A stretch of 64,000 nucleotides of DNA from positions 1-64,000 of the forward strand of contig JAUYGZ010000019.1 of the NCBI GenBank assembly GCA_030690415.1, in the 5' to 3' direction. The DNA is from a bacterium (GTDB taxonomy: Bacteria; Patescibacteriota; Gracilibacteria; JAUYGZ01). The notes under the pieces were generated by a model. That model made no database searches. It was not told the DNA's origin and was given only the letters and a program-made list of their open reading frames with translations. Positions 9,352-19,379 of this stretch are shown here, one piece after another (the first letter of the stretch is position 1; each line of letters starts with the position of its first letter). The translations under genes and the position numbers were made by a program.

Positions 9352-11604
9352 CTATGCAGCCAACGTTCTCTTCTTCTTCTCCACCTTGTAAGCCTGGATA
9401 ATATCACCGGGTTCCACTTTAAGAGCCCCCTCAAACCGAATTCCACACTCATGTCCGGCCCCAATCTCCTGAACCTTTTCAGTACCTTTTTGAAGACTGG
9501 CAATAGCACCTTCACCGACCAATTCATTTCCTCGAAGCACACGAAGTTTGACCTTGTTGGAGAGCTTCCCTTCAGTGACCTTACATCCGATCACCATCTC
9601 TTTCTTCTTGGAGAAGAAAATCTGAAGAACCTCGGCTTGACCCAGATCGACTTCAATCACTTCGGGATCCAAAAGACCTTCGAGAATTTGATGAACCTCT
9701 TCCAACAATTTGTAAATAATTTTGATCGGACGGATTTCAACCCCCAATCGATCTGCAAGCTCATGCACATGGGCAGGTGTTTCGACATGAAAAGCAAAGA
9801 TCACCGCCATACTCGTCATAGCCATATTGACATCATTTTGAGTAACATTCCCGATACCGCTGTGAATAACCTGAGCCGAAACTTCCATTGTCTCCATCTT
9901 CGACAAACTACTCTTAATGGCCTCCAGAGAGCCCTTAGTGTCAGCCTTTACGATCAGCTTGAGCGATTTCAGCCGACCTTGCTTGATCCGGGACATCAGC
10001 TCCACGATAGAGCTGGCCTGAGCCAACATCTTTCGTTTACTGGCAATACGAAGCGCCCTGTCTCGAGCCGTTTTTTCATCCTTAACCGCAATCATCAGAT
10101 CTCCCGTCAAGGGAACTTCAGAAAGTCCAGCAATCTGCACAGGCCCTGAAGGACCCACCGCCTTGAGACTTTTACCATGATGATCCATCATGCGCTTGAT
10201 CCGCCCAAAAGCAGACCCCACCACAACATTATCCATAATCTGAAGGGTTCCGGTATTGATCACTACCGTGGCGATAGGTCCCAGGCTCTTGTCCAAATGA
10301 CTTTCGATAACCGTCCCCACTGCTTCTCGATTAGGGTTTGCCCGATAATGATTCATCTCAGCAAGCAGGAGAATATGATCCAGAAGATCATCAATCCCCT
10401 GACCGATCAGTCCTGAAACAGGAATCACCGGAACATCTCCACCCCACTCTTCCAGCTGAAGTCCCAGTTTTTGTCCCAATTCACCCTTAACACGATCCGG
10501 ATCAGCATTTTCCTTATCAATCTTATTTAACGCGACAATAACGGGAACACCGGCCGCTTCAGCATGTCGGTAGGCCTCCACCGTCTGTTCCTTGACCCCT
10601 TCATCGGCAGCCACGACAAGAATAGCAATATCAGTCACTCGCGCGCCTCTGGCCCGCATAGCGGAGAAAGATTCATGTCCGGGCGTATCCAAAAAAGTAA
10701 TCCGCTTATCTTTGTGAACAATCTGATAGGCTCCGATATGCTGGGTAATCCCACCACTTTCACCTGAAATAACATCCGCCTTTCGGATGGTGTCGAGGAT
10801 CTGGGTCTTTCCATGATCCACATGTCCCATAACCACCACCACTGGAGGCCGCTCTTCGAGCTGATCAGAATCCTCGTCCTTCAGCAAAACCTCCAGATCA
10901 CCTCCCATCAGCTCTTCAAGGGTCGCCTCTTCACGCTTTTTGGTAATTTTGACATCAAAATCCTGCGCGATAATGGCAGCCGTTTCGAAATCAATCTGCT
11001 GGTTGATGGAGGCCAAAATTCCATTTTTCATCAGCTCTCCAATCACTCGCGCGACAGGAATTCCCGTCCTTTGGGCAAAATCATTGACGGAAATCACCTC
11101 GGGAATCTCAACCGTACCACCCTTTTGACGAAGAGCCGCCTCCTCTACTCCCATATCTTTGACTTCTTCCTCATCCTCCTTCTTTTCCTTTTTTTTGCGG
11201 TGTTTTTTACTCACATCCTTCTTCCCGGCTGTCTGTTTTCGCTGTTGATGAAGGATTTCACGCTCACGTTCTTCTTCAATAGCTTCCTCCACCTCCTCCA
11301 CCTTGGAAAGAATCTCCTCCTCCTTTTCTTTTCCACCTTCATCCTCATCTTCTCCCGCTTGTTCTTCCAAAACCGGCTCTTCCTCATCACCAACCTCTTC
11401 ATCAACACCCTCCCCCGACTCGGAATCATCTTCAGGTTCGACATCCAAATCTTTTGATATCTCTTGCTTCAAAAGCTCCGCGTTCGCGTCGGAAATCTCC
11501 AAAGCGGATTTCGGCACATCAAGATCAAGGAAATCAATATAGTCACGAATATCCGCGACCTTGACTCCCAGCTTATCAGCGAGATCAACCAGCTTGACGG
11601 CCAT
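9352..11604 (-). CDS. infB: Translation initiation factor IF-2
   Basis: [39 protein letters not shown]-2 C-terminal domains; start set at MAVKLVDL (11604). Confidence 0.97.
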   Translation of the reverse strand: MAVKLVDLADKLGVKVADIRDYIDFLDLDVPKSALEISDANAELLKQEISKDLDVEPEDDSESGEGVDEEVGDEEEPVLEEQAGEDEDEGGKEKEEEILSKVEEVEEAIEEEREREILHQQRKQTAGKKDVSKKHRKKKEKKEDEEEVKDMGVEEAALRQKGGTVEIPEVISVNDFAQRTGIPVARVIGELMKNGILASINQQIDFETAAIIAQDFDVKITKKREEATLEELMGGDLEVLLKDEDSDQLEERPPVVVVMGHVDHGKTQILDTIRKADVISGESGGITQHIGAYQIVHKDKRITFLDTPGHESFSAMRARGARVTDIAILVVAADEGVKEQTVEAYRHAEAAGVPVIVALNKIDKENADPDRVKGELGQKLGLQLEEWGGDVPVIPVSGLIGQGIDDLLDHILLLAEMNHYRANPNREAVGTVIESHLDKSLGPIATVVINTGTLQIMDNVVVGSAFGRIKRMMDHHGKSLKAVGPSGPVQIAGLSEVPLTGDLMIAVKDEKTARDRALRIASKRKMLAQASSIVELMSRIKQGRLKSLKLIVKADTKGSLEAIKSSLSKMETMEVSAQVIHSGIGNVTQNDVNMAMTSMAVIFAFHVETPAHVHELADRLGVEIRPIKIIYKLLEEVHQILEGLLDPEVIEVDLGQAEVLQIFFSKKKEMVIGCKVTEGKLSNKVKLRVLRGNELVGEGAIASLQKGTEKVQEIGAGHECGIRFEGALKVEPGDIIQAYKVEKKKRTLAA

Positions 11605-11750
11605 AGGGCAAAAATGTCTACAATACAACGGTGAGGAGGATACGCCATGGGATCACCCTTGTAAAGGCGTTAAGCGCTGGATCAAGGCTCAAAAACCCAA
11701 AATTCTCGCAGATCAAAAGGGTCTGGTGTATCGTAGAAAAGCTCTCTGAA

Positions 11751-12005
11751 ATGACCACAATGAGTATTCTCAGCTATCTCGACCCCTCTCATCGAGGTCA
11801 ACCGGAAGATGAATTACCTCGCTTCAAGGAAAGCTGTTGTATGAAGTTCACGGTAGAAAAAGAAGGCCAATGCAAACGTTGCCCCTTTCGTCAGATAACT
11901 GACCGAAGCGAACAAGAACAAGCCCTCAAAAACTGTCAGGATCGCCGACGAGGAAAATACAAATGGAAGGATATCGAAATCGAGTACAATAATCAGTATT
12001 GTTAG
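11751..12005 (+). CDS. Small Cys-rich protein, possible metal/cluster binding
   Basis: CCMKFTVEKEGQCKRCPF pattern; start at ATG 11751. Confidence 0.5.
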   Translation: MTTMSILSYLDPSHRGQPEDELPRFKESCCMKFTVEKEGQCKRCPFRQITDRSEQEQALKNCQDRRRGKYKWKDIEIEYNNQYC

Positions 12006-12066
12006 AACGTCTCATTCTTCATTTGTAATTTGCTCCCTCCCCTCCTTCATTCTTCATTCTTAGTGC

Positions 12067-13317
12067 ATGCCCACTCTCCATCTCACCCCTCTCACCACCT
12101 TCGAACCCAACAAAGAGCATTTCGAGCTCCTCGATCAAATCCCAAAACGACACTTCACCGATTGGCTCCAATTGGCTGAAAACCAAGAAGAAACCATTTC
12201 ATCGATCAAAAATTTTGTACAGAAAAGGAAAGGAAGCTGGGACAAGATCATCGCCCTCGGCATCGGCGGTTCCGCACTAGGAATCCTCACCCTAAAACAA
12301 GCTTTCTTTCCCTTCGACGAACGTTTAGTGGTCATCGACAACCTTGACAGCAACACTCTTCAACATCACCTCTCAGTCTTGAACCCTGAACGCACGCTCG
12401 TGCTCGTCATCAGCAAATCCGGAGGCACTCTGGAAACCATGACCGCCTACGAAGTCTTCAAAGAACATTTCAATCCTGAACAATACCAAAAAAACTTCAT
12501 CGCCATCACCGACCCTCAGGAAGGAAAACTAAGAGAACGAGTAAGCAGAGACCTGTTAACCAACTTCCCCATTCCCACCATGGTCGGTGGCCGTTTTTCG
12601 GTTTTATCTCCAGTTGGCCTGCTCCCCTTGGCCCTCCTTGGGGGCAATATCGATCAGCTCTTAGCCGGAGCCCGGGAAATGAAGCAACGCTGCTTCGAAA
12701 AATCTCCCGACAATCCAGCCCTCCAACTTGCCTTATCCACCTATCAACTCAGCAAACTGACAACCGACCCGTCCTTCCGAAGCTCCGAAAGAGCGAAGGA
12801 GGACAACCGACAACCGATAACTACCCTCTCCCTCTTCACCTACTCCGACCAGCTTTACTCCCTTGGACTCTGGTACCAGCAGCTCCTCGCGGAATCCATT
12901 GGCAAATCTCGAGAGGTCGGCCTGACTCCCCTCGCCCTCCGCGGGGCCAGCGACCAGCACTCCGTGCTTCAGCTCCTTCAGGACGGTCCAAACGATAAGC
13001 TCAATATCTTCTTGGATATCGTGAAACCAACAAAGGATGTGAATATCCCAAAACCCTCAACTCTTAACCCTGAACTCTCAACCATACACGAAATTCTCCG
13101 CCTTGAGTGTCATGGCACCGAACAGGCACTTCGAGAAGATGACCGGCCCACCATCATCATCGAAATCCCTGAAATTTCCGAATACAACCTTGGCGAGCTC
13201 TTCATGCTCTTCCAAATGCAGATTGCTATCCTAGGTGAACTGTATGGCATTGATGCCTTCAACCAGCCGGGAGTAGAAAAAAGTAAGAAAATCGTGAATA
13301 AAGCACTCGAATCCTAA
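12067..13317 (+). CDS. pgi: Glucose-6-phosphate isomerase
   Basis: IALGIGGSALGI, ISKSGGTLETM, GGRFSVLSPVGLLPLAL, GASDQHSVLQLL. Confidence 0.95.
   Translation: MPTLHLTPLTTFEPNKEHFELLDQIPKRHFTDWLQLAENQEETISSIKNFVQKRKGSWDKIIALGIGGSALGILTLKQAFFPFDERLVVIDNLDSNTLQHHLSVLNPERTLVLVISKSGGTLETMTAYEVFKEHFNPEQYQKNFIAITDPQEGKLRERVSRDLLTNFPIPTMVGGRFSVLSPVGLLPLALLGGNIDQLLAGAREMKQRCFEKSPDNPALQLALSTYQLSKLTTDPSFRSSERAKEDNRQPITTLSLFTYSDQLYSLGLWYQQLLAESIGKSREVGLTPLALRGASDQHSVLQLLQDGPNDKLNIFLDIVKPTKDVNIPKPSTLNPELSTIHEILRLECHGTEQALREDDRPTIIIEIPEISEYNLGELFMLFQMQIAILGELYGIDAFNQPGVEKSKKIVNKALES
12759..12820 (+). repeat. In-frame insertion in pgi flanked by direct repeats GACAACCGAC
   Basis: GACAACCGAC at 12759-12768 and 12802-12811 flank tccttccgaagctccgaaagagcgaagga, an imperfect hairpin. 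Confidence 0.7.
13053..13083 (+). repeat. Second in-frame quasi-tandem insertion in pgi
   Basis: ccctcaactcttaaccctgaactctcaacc encodes PSTLNPELST. Confidence 0.6.
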
Positions 13318-13319
13318 TT

Positions 13320-14591
13320 TCAGCAAGAACCTATAACCCCTCTCCTGACCCTCATCGTGGCATAAAATGCCGGAATCAACAACAACACTCCATACAACCC
13401 AAAACTCCAGAAAGAAAAGACATCATAGATCGAACCGGCAATCACCGGCGCAATCGCCTGGCCAAGTGACCCGATCGACTGGTCAACCCCTGTTGCCAAA
13501 CCGTGTTTTTCAGCCGGTAAAAGCGTCGTGATCAAAGCCCGAAAAGTCGTCATGGATGAGGTAATCCCATAGTTTTCGAGATAAGCATTCAAGAAAAAAA
13601 GAATCAGAACCAAGAAACTCGAAAAATCTGTCCCGGCCAAAATGGGAATGGCAGATAAAAAAATAAGGGCAAAAGCGGTGACATAAGAACCAAACAAAAA
13701 GGTCTTCACCTTACCCAGAGCCCGAGCCACTCGGGGCACCACGAAGGCCTGGTTAAAAAAGGCATAGACCCCCAGGACCGTGAACACCATCCCCATATGA
13801 GAAGGGGTAAGCTGAAAATCTCTCTCCATCAGAAGGATAATCGAGGTCGTAAAACAAACGAAGAGAAAAGCATAGCTCAGACGAAGCGGAAGAAGCATCC
13901 GAAGGCATTTCTCCTTCCAAAAAATCCCGATTTTATCGAGATAGCGCAGTTCCTGCTTCCAGGAAAAATGAAGATCTCTGTTTCGGCGAGACAGAGGCAA
14001 AGATTCCGGCAGTTTTAGCCACATGAGAATCAAGGTCACCAATGAAATCGTAAAGGCTACAACAGCCGTCCCCAGCAAACCATAAGAAGTCGAAAATGAT
14101 AATCCTCCCAACAAAGGCCCCATGAGAAACCCGACACCAAAGACAGCGCCTTCAAGCCCAAAGGCCTTTGTCTTTTCTTCCGGAGTCGTCATATCTGAAA
14201 TCCAGGCCTGCCCCACCGAGATATTTCCTCCCGTGAGCCCATCTATGATGCGTGAAAAAGCAATGATGAAGAGTCCCAGCTGAAACTGTGCCGTCACCCC
14301 GATATCTCCGAAATAATAGGCCAATCCAAAGATCACCCAGCTGAGCATAGTCCCTGTTTGACTGATGAGAAGAAGAGGCCTCCGGCCAAATCGATCGCTG
14401 AGAGATCCCAAAATCGGTGCCGCCAAAAACTGGCTGAAAGCATAAGAAGAGATCAAAAGACCATATATCGTCCCGGCATATTCCGTGTCAGAAAACTGAT
14501 TCACAACTTCCGGCAGCACCGGAATCAAAATGCTAAAGCCAAGAATATTCACAAAGCTCAAAGCGAGAATGGGAAGCAGTTTTTTGAACAT
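13320..14591 (-). CDS. MFS transporter, TetA-like drug/metabolite efflux family
   Basis: 12-TM pattern, GSLSDRFGRRPLLL loop motif; start at MFKKLLPI (14591). Confidence 0.9.
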   Translation of the reverse strand: MFKKLLPILALSFVNILGFSILIPVLPEVVNQFSDTEYAGTIYGLLISSYAFSQFLAAPILGSLSDRFGRRPLLLISQTGTMLSWVIFGLAYYFGDIGVTAQFQLGLFIIAFSRIIDGLTGGNISVGQAWISDMTTPEEKTKAFGLEGAVFGVGFLMGPLLGGLSFSTSYGLLGTAVVAFTISLVTLILMWLKLPESLPLSRRNRDLHFSWKQELRYLDKIGIFWKEKCLRMLLPLRLSYAFLFVCFTTSIILLMERDFQLTPSHMGMVFTVLGVYAFFNQAFVVPRVARALGKVKTFLFGSYVTAFALIFLSAIPILAGTDFSSFLVLILFFLNAYLENYGITSSMTTFRALITTLLPAEKHGLATGVDQSIGSLGQAIAPVIAGSIYDVFSFWSFGLYGVLLLIPAFYATMRVRRGVIGSC

Positions 14592-14711
14592 AGAGGAAAA
14601 GAAGTAGATCGAGTATAGCCGGAATACCCCAAAAAGATCACAAAAACTCAGGAGCACTTCAACTCAATCCATTTTCTGCTATCATCTTTCTGCTCCGTTT
14701 CGCCACCTCAC

Positions 14712-14787
14712 AGGCCCATAGTGTCAGTGGCTAGCACGAAGGTCTCCAAAACCTTAAGGTCGGGTTCAAATCCTGATGGGCCTGCCA
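14712..14787 (+). tRNA. tRNA-Trp (anticodon CCA), CCA encoded
   Basis: Acceptor AGGCCCA/TGGGCCT, anticodon arm AAGGT-CTCCAAA-ACCTT, T-arm TCGGG-TTCAAAT-CCTGA, G+CCA end. Confidence 0.93.
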
Positions 14788-14871
14788 CATCAAATTCGAG
14801 CGAAGCAAGGAACAAAAAAAACGAGCGAATCCAAAGACCCAAGACCCAACAACGCGGAAGCCATCTTATAA

Positions 14872-16206
14872 ATGAAAACGATGAAGCGACTCATTCTCTT
14901 TACGCTCTGTCTCTCTATCGTCTTCACCTTTAGCGAAGCGCTGGCCTTTACTGACACCGATAACTCTCAATACCGGGAGTCCATAGAATACATTCAAAAC
15001 GAAGACATCATTCAGGGCTACAGCGACGGATCCTTCCGCCCCAACACCCCAATCAACCGGGCTGAAATGCTGAAAATAATTCTGAGCGCAAAAATCACAT
15101 CATCTGGGTCAAAGAACAAGACCAACTGTTTCTCCGACGTGGGTTCGGAATGGTTCGCCCCCTACGTGTGCGCCGCCAAAGAGCAAGGCATCGTGAAAGG
15201 ATACGCTGACGGAAGCTTCAAACCCTCCTCCAATGTCCTCATGGTCGAAGGACTGAAAATGGCCCTGGAAACATTTGATCTCCCATTAACACCGATCAAA
15301 ACAGGACAACATTGGTTTCAGCCTTATGTCGACTTTGCTCACGAAAACAATATTTTTTCTAAGTACAGTTATATTCCCGGAAGAAACATGAGCCGTGGCG
15401 AATTGGCCTACCTGGTCCACCAGCTCCTCCTCAATGAAAAAAGCATGAAACAATTCACAGGAATAAGAAACAATCACTCAGCAGGCTGTGGGAAAACTCC
15501 ACCAAACCCAATACCAACGAGCTCACTAATCAATGGTATCCAGCAAACATACATCACGGATATCCCCTCCGGCTACAACCAGAACACTCCTCTTTCACTC
15601 ACCTTCGGATGGCATGGCAGAACCAATTCGAACGCAACCGTCAGGAGCTACTACAAAGTCTACCAAGAGGCAAAAGGTCAAACCATCATGGTCTATCCCG
15701 CGGGAACAGGAGGCTGGAATCTCAATCGGGATGTCGCCATATTTGACCAACTCCTGGCAGAATTTTCCGAAAACTACTGCATCGATACCGACCGCGTCTT
15801 CATCGTCGGCCACTCCCTCGGATCCTGGTTTACCAATAGCCTGGCCTGCCTTCGCGGCGACGTCATAAGAGCCAGCGGAAGCCTGGGAGGAGGCACCAGT
15901 GCGATCGGTTGTTCGGGGCCGGTAGCCGCGATCACCATGCATAATCCTGCTGACCAGCTTTCGCCCTTCACAGACGGTATCAAAGCCCGTGATGTCCACT
16001 TAGCTCAAAACGACTGTACCATGGCAAATATACCCTATCCCGGACCAGACAAATCCAACTGTATCCTCTATACAGAATGCTCTCCCGAAAACCCCGTCGT
16101 CTGGTGCGCTCATACAGAAGACTATTCCTGGGGAGATTACTACCCCCACGGATGGCCAAAATGGACCGGCTCTGAGATCTGGAAATTTTTTGAGACACTC
16201 AATTAA
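14872..16206 (+). CDS. SLH-anchored alpha/beta-hydrolase esterase (PHB depolymerase/feruloyl esterase-like)
   Basis: Signal peptide; SLH repeats (GYSDGSFRPNTPINRAEM); LTFGWHGRTNSN, DRVFIVGHSLGSWFTNSLAC nucleophile elbow. Confidence 0.85.
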   Translation: MKTMKRLILFTLCLSIVFTFSEALAFTDTDNSQYRESIEYIQNEDIIQGYSDGSFRPNTPINRAEMLKIILSAKITSSGSKNKTNCFSDVGSEWFAPYVCAAKEQGIVKGYADGSFKPSSNVLMVEGLKMALETFDLPLTPIKTGQHWFQPYVDFAHENNIFSKYSYIPGRNMSRGELAYLVHQLLLNEKSMKQFTGIRNNHSAGCGKTPPNPIPTSSLINGIQQTYITDIPSGYNQNTPLSLTFGWHGRTNSNATVRSYYKVYQEAKGQTIMVYPAGTGGWNLNRDVAIFDQLLAEFSENYCIDTDRVFIVGHSLGSWFTNSLACLRGDVIRASGSLGGGTSAIGCSGPVAAITMHNPADQLSPFTDGIKARDVHLAQNDCTMANIPYPGPDKSNCILYTECSPENPVVWCAHTEDYSWGDYYPHGWPKWTGSEIWKFFETLN

Positions 16207-16254
16207 AAAGAGTATCACACCAGGGGCACAGCCTACTTATGACTCCCTTCGTTC

Positions 16255-17016
16255 TCACTTTCCTTCTTCTCCGACTACTTCACCAGCTGTGGAATCAGTT
16301 TGGGGAGTCATCTCCTGCATGAGATCCAGCTGGATTTTTTGAATTTCCAACAGGCGTTCCCACTGACGTCCCAGAAGATGATCCAGTTTTTCATTCAAAT
16401 GTCGAATCTCCAGCTCAGCTTTGAGATTAACCCGATAGTCTTCCTCAGACCGGAGCCGGTCCCGGTCTTCCTGACGATTCTGGCTCATCATGATAATCGG
16501 AGCCTGAATGGCTGCCAAACAGGAGAGAAGCAAATTGAGGAGAATAAAGGGATACGGATCAAAGGGTTTATTGAGGAGCACAAAAGCATTGACAGCAATC
16601 CAGACCAAAATAATCCCTGCGAAAAGAGAAATAAATCTCCAACTCCCTCCGAATGAAGCAACCTGATCAGCCACCCTCTCCCCAATCGTCAACTGACGAT
16701 CAAAAGCGGTATTAATATTTTGAGCAATAATTTCGTTTTCCTGAAGACCCTTCAACACTCTTCTATCAAGAGCAGATATTTCTCCCTTTTGCTTTTTCAA
16801 AGCTTCTTCAACGTACAAAGACCGATAAAAATTCAGATCAGAAAGACAAATAGAGCCTTTTTCATCCCAATCAGGAAGCGCATTTTTGATCATTGCGACA
16901 ATCGCGACACGAATCATCTCAACCGGCATGAGCTGATGAATACTCGTCCTCCGGCCACAAACGATACAAATACCAGTCTGAGGATGAGCACTCTGCTGCT
17001 GTAGATTATCCTTCAT
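16255..17016 (-). CDS. DUF1003-type membrane protein
   Basis: RVADQVASFGGSWRFI...PYPFILLNLLLSCLAAIQAPIIMMSQNRQEDRDR pattern. Confidence 0.82.
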   Translation of the reverse strand: MKDNLQQQSAHPQTGICIVCGRRTSIHQLMPVEMIRVAIVAMIKNALPDWDEKGSICLSDLNFYRSLYVEEALKKQKGEISALDRRVLKGLQENEIIAQNINTAFDRQLTIGERVADQVASFGGSWRFISLFAGIILVWIAVNAFVLLNKPFDPYPFILLNLLLSCLAAIQAPIIMMSQNRQEDRDRLRSEEDYRVNLKAELEIRHLNEKLDHLLGRQWERLLEIQKIQLDLMQEMTPQTDSTAGEVVGEEGK

Positions 17017-17114
17017 GATAAAAAAAGACTATTCCATACAGTATAGCAATAAATGCGGGCATTAGCCAGATGTTCCCTTTTCGGGAAACAGCAGAAGAGC
17101 CATATGACAAAAAA

Positions 17115-17163
17115 GAGACGAAGGCTCGAAAGCTAAGGGGAAAGCTTCTGTCGCCTTCGTCTC
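17115..17163. other. Long inverted repeat / structured RNA or terminator candidate
   Basis: Perfect 11-bp arms gagacgaaggc (17115-17125) and gccttcgtctc (17153-17163), nested aagct/agctt. Confidence 0.55.
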
Positions 17164-17416
17164 GACGGGCATTTTAACGGGTAACTATTGAAATGCAACT
17201 ATATATATGGGGAAAAATTACATCAACAAAGGATAAAGTCATCAGTTGATTTTTAATATCATGTACACGTCGACCGACAGTAGAAATCCGATCATAGCTT
17301 TGGACCTTTTCCTCGCACGTTCAGGGGTGAAAATAAATTCTATATTCTCTTCCGCCCCACATTTCGCTAAGCTAAAGACAGTGATATGATCAAACCTTCA
17401 CTCTCTCTTCACCACT

Positions 17417-18217
17417 ATGCTCTCCCGACATTCCCTCCTGCAGAAAGCCTTCCGAAAGAAGGATAGAAAAATGTCCAAAACAGCTCACTCAAAGACGTAT
17501 ATTCAGCAAGCCCTCGCTCACCCGGACGACCATCAAAGCTCGGGAAAATACCTCAGCGATTCCGTTTATGGCGCACTGGATGGCATGGTCACCACCTTTG
17601 CCATCGTCGCGGGAGTCGTGGGAGCGGATCTGAGCCTCAATGTCATCCTGATCCTTGGCCTGGCCAATCTCTTCGCCGATGGTTTTTCCATGGCAGCAGG
17701 AAGCTATCTCGCCATCAAGTCAGAGCGGGACTACCATCGCGAAGAATACAACCGTGAAAAATGGGAGATCGAAAACTACCCCGAAGGAGAGATCGAAGAA
17801 ATCAGACAAATTTATCGCGCCAAGGGCTTCACCGGAAAAGACCTCGATCAGGCCGTGAAGATTATCACGAGCAACAAAGAACAATGGCTGAAAACGATGA
17901 TGGTGGAGGAGCTCCACATTATCCAGGAAAACAAATCACCCTGGATTGTAGCAATCTCTACCTTTCTAGCCTTCCTGATCTGCGGCGCGATTCCTCTCTT
18001 GGCCTACGCGGCTCTGTATTTCTTTCCCACTCTTCAGATTTCAACCTTTACCATTTCGATCATAGCTACGGCCTGTACTATCTTCATCGTCGGATCGCTC
18101 CGAAGCATCTTCATCGCCAAACACTGGCTTCCTGCTGGACTTGAAATGCTACTCATCGGAGGATCAGCTTCAACAGTAGCCTACCTCGTGGGATATTTAC
18201 TGAGAGGACTGGCGTAA
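17417..18217 (+). CDS. VIT1/CCC1 family Fe/Mn transporter (start may be ATG at 17471)
   Basis: DSVYGALDGMVTTFAIVAGVVGA, LADGFSMAAGSYLAIKSE. Confidence 0.88.
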   Translation: MLSRHSLLQKAFRKKDRKMSKTAHSKTYIQQALAHPDDHQSSGKYLSDSVYGALDGMVTTFAIVAGVVGADLSLNVILILGLANLFADGFSMAAGSYLAIKSERDYHREEYNREKWEIENYPEGEIEEIRQIYRAKGFTGKDLDQAVKIITSNKEQWLKTMMVEELHIIQENKSPWIVAISTFLAFLICGAIPLLAYAALYFFPTLQISTFTISIIATACTIFIVGSLRSIFIAKHWLPAGLEMLLIGGSASTVAYLVGYLLRGLA

Positions 18218-18260
18218 AGAATGTAAAATTAAAAATTCCCCCAACTCCCAACTCCTGTAC

Positions 18261-18280
18261 AGACGCATAGCTATGCGTCT
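18261..18280. repeat. 20-bp perfect palindrome AGACGCATAGCTATGCGTCT
   Basis: Read directly; embedded in quasi-tandem 'ccaactcccaactcc' text upstream of ruvB. Confidence 0.9.
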
Positions 18281-18353
18281 CTACCCTCGCACACCCCTCA
18301 ACTTACAACTCCCCCCCTTGGCCATCACCTCCACCAAAACGACCTCAATCCGA

Positions 18354-19373
18354 ATGACCAGCACTGTTCAGCGGACAACCGACACCGATGCCTTTGAAAA
18401 CACCCTCCGACCCAAAACTCTGGACGAGTACATCGGCCAAAGTCAGCTAAAAGAAAATCTGAAGGTTTTTTTGAACGCGGCCAAAAAAAGAGGAGAATCC
18501 CTCGAACACTCCCTGCTCTATGGCCCACCAGGCTTGGGGAAAACCACCCTGGCCAGCATCATCGCTGCTGAGATGGAAGCCAAGCTAACCATCACTTCAG
18601 CACCAGCCATCGAAAAATCCGGCGACTTGGCCGCTATCCTGAGCAATCTCAAACCCGGCGACGTGCTCTTCATTGACGAAATCCATAGGCTTCGATCCAA
18701 CATAGAGGAAATGCTCTACAGCGCCATGGAAGACTTCGCCCTGGACATCATGATTGGGAAAGGGCCTTCGGCCCGCACGATGAGACTGAACCTTCCTCCC
18801 TTCACCCTCATCGGCGCAACCACGAAGTACTCACTGCTCAGCTCTCCTCTTCGAGACCGCTTCGGCCACATTTTTAAACTGGAATTTTATTCACCGGATG
18901 AAATCGAGCAAATCATTCGGCGTTCCTCATCCATCCTGAACTACCGGATCGAACCGGAAGCCTGTCAAAAACTCGCCCACTGCTCCAGACGAACCCCCCG
19001 CATAGCCAACCGCCTGCTGAAACGCATCCGCGACTTCGCGGAAATGGACGAACACACCGAACACATCAGCTTCACCATCACCGAAAAAGCCCTCTTTGCC
19101 CTGGGCATTGACGAACTAGGCCTCGACCGCACGGATTTGAACCTCATTCAGACCATTATTGAGAAGTTTCAGGGCGGTCCGGTAGGCCTGAATACCTTGT
19201 CCGCTGCCACCGGCGAAGACGCCGGCACCATCGAAGATGTCTACGAACCCTTTTTGATTCAGCTCGGAATGCTCGACCGGAGTCCCCGAGGAAGAATGGC
19301 AACACCACACGCCTACCAGCACCTCGGACTCACACCAGCAGAAAAACCAAAGCAATCAGCCCTCTTCGAATAA
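18354..19373 (+). CDS. ruvB: Holliday junction branch migration helicase RuvB
   Basis: LRPKTLDEYIGQ, LLYGPPGLGKTTLA, LFIDEIHRL, GATTKYSLLSSPLRDRFG. Confidence 0.97.
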   Translation: MTSTVQRTTDTDAFENTLRPKTLDEYIGQSQLKENLKVFLNAAKKRGESLEHSLLYGPPGLGKTTLASIIAAEMEAKLTITSAPAIEKSGDLAAILSNLKPGDVLFIDEIHRLRSNIEEMLYSAMEDFALDIMIGKGPSARTMRLNLPPFTLIGATTKYSLLSSPLRDRFGHIFKLEFYSPDEIEQIIRRSSSILNYRIEPEACQKLAHCSRRTPRIANRLLKRIRDFAEMDEHTEHISFTITEKALFALGIDELGLDRTDLNLIQTIIEKFQGGPVGLNTLSAATGEDAGTIEDVYEPFLIQLGMLDRSPRGRMATPHAYQHLGLTPAEKPKQSALFE

Positions 19374-19379
19374 GAGATC

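Noticed and set aside
9352-11628. IF-2 start at 11628
   Set aside because: [14 protein letters not shown] at 11604 is a better match to the conserved IF-2 N-terminal domain start.
17017-17416. Known metal riboswitch (yybP-ykoY type) before the VIT1/CCC1 gene
   Set aside because: Could not find the conserved riboswitch loops; only the inverted repeat is supported.
18273-18353. N-terminal extension of RuvB from ATG 18273
   Set aside because: Reads through the palindrome and low-complexity spacer; the conserved protein starts near 18354.
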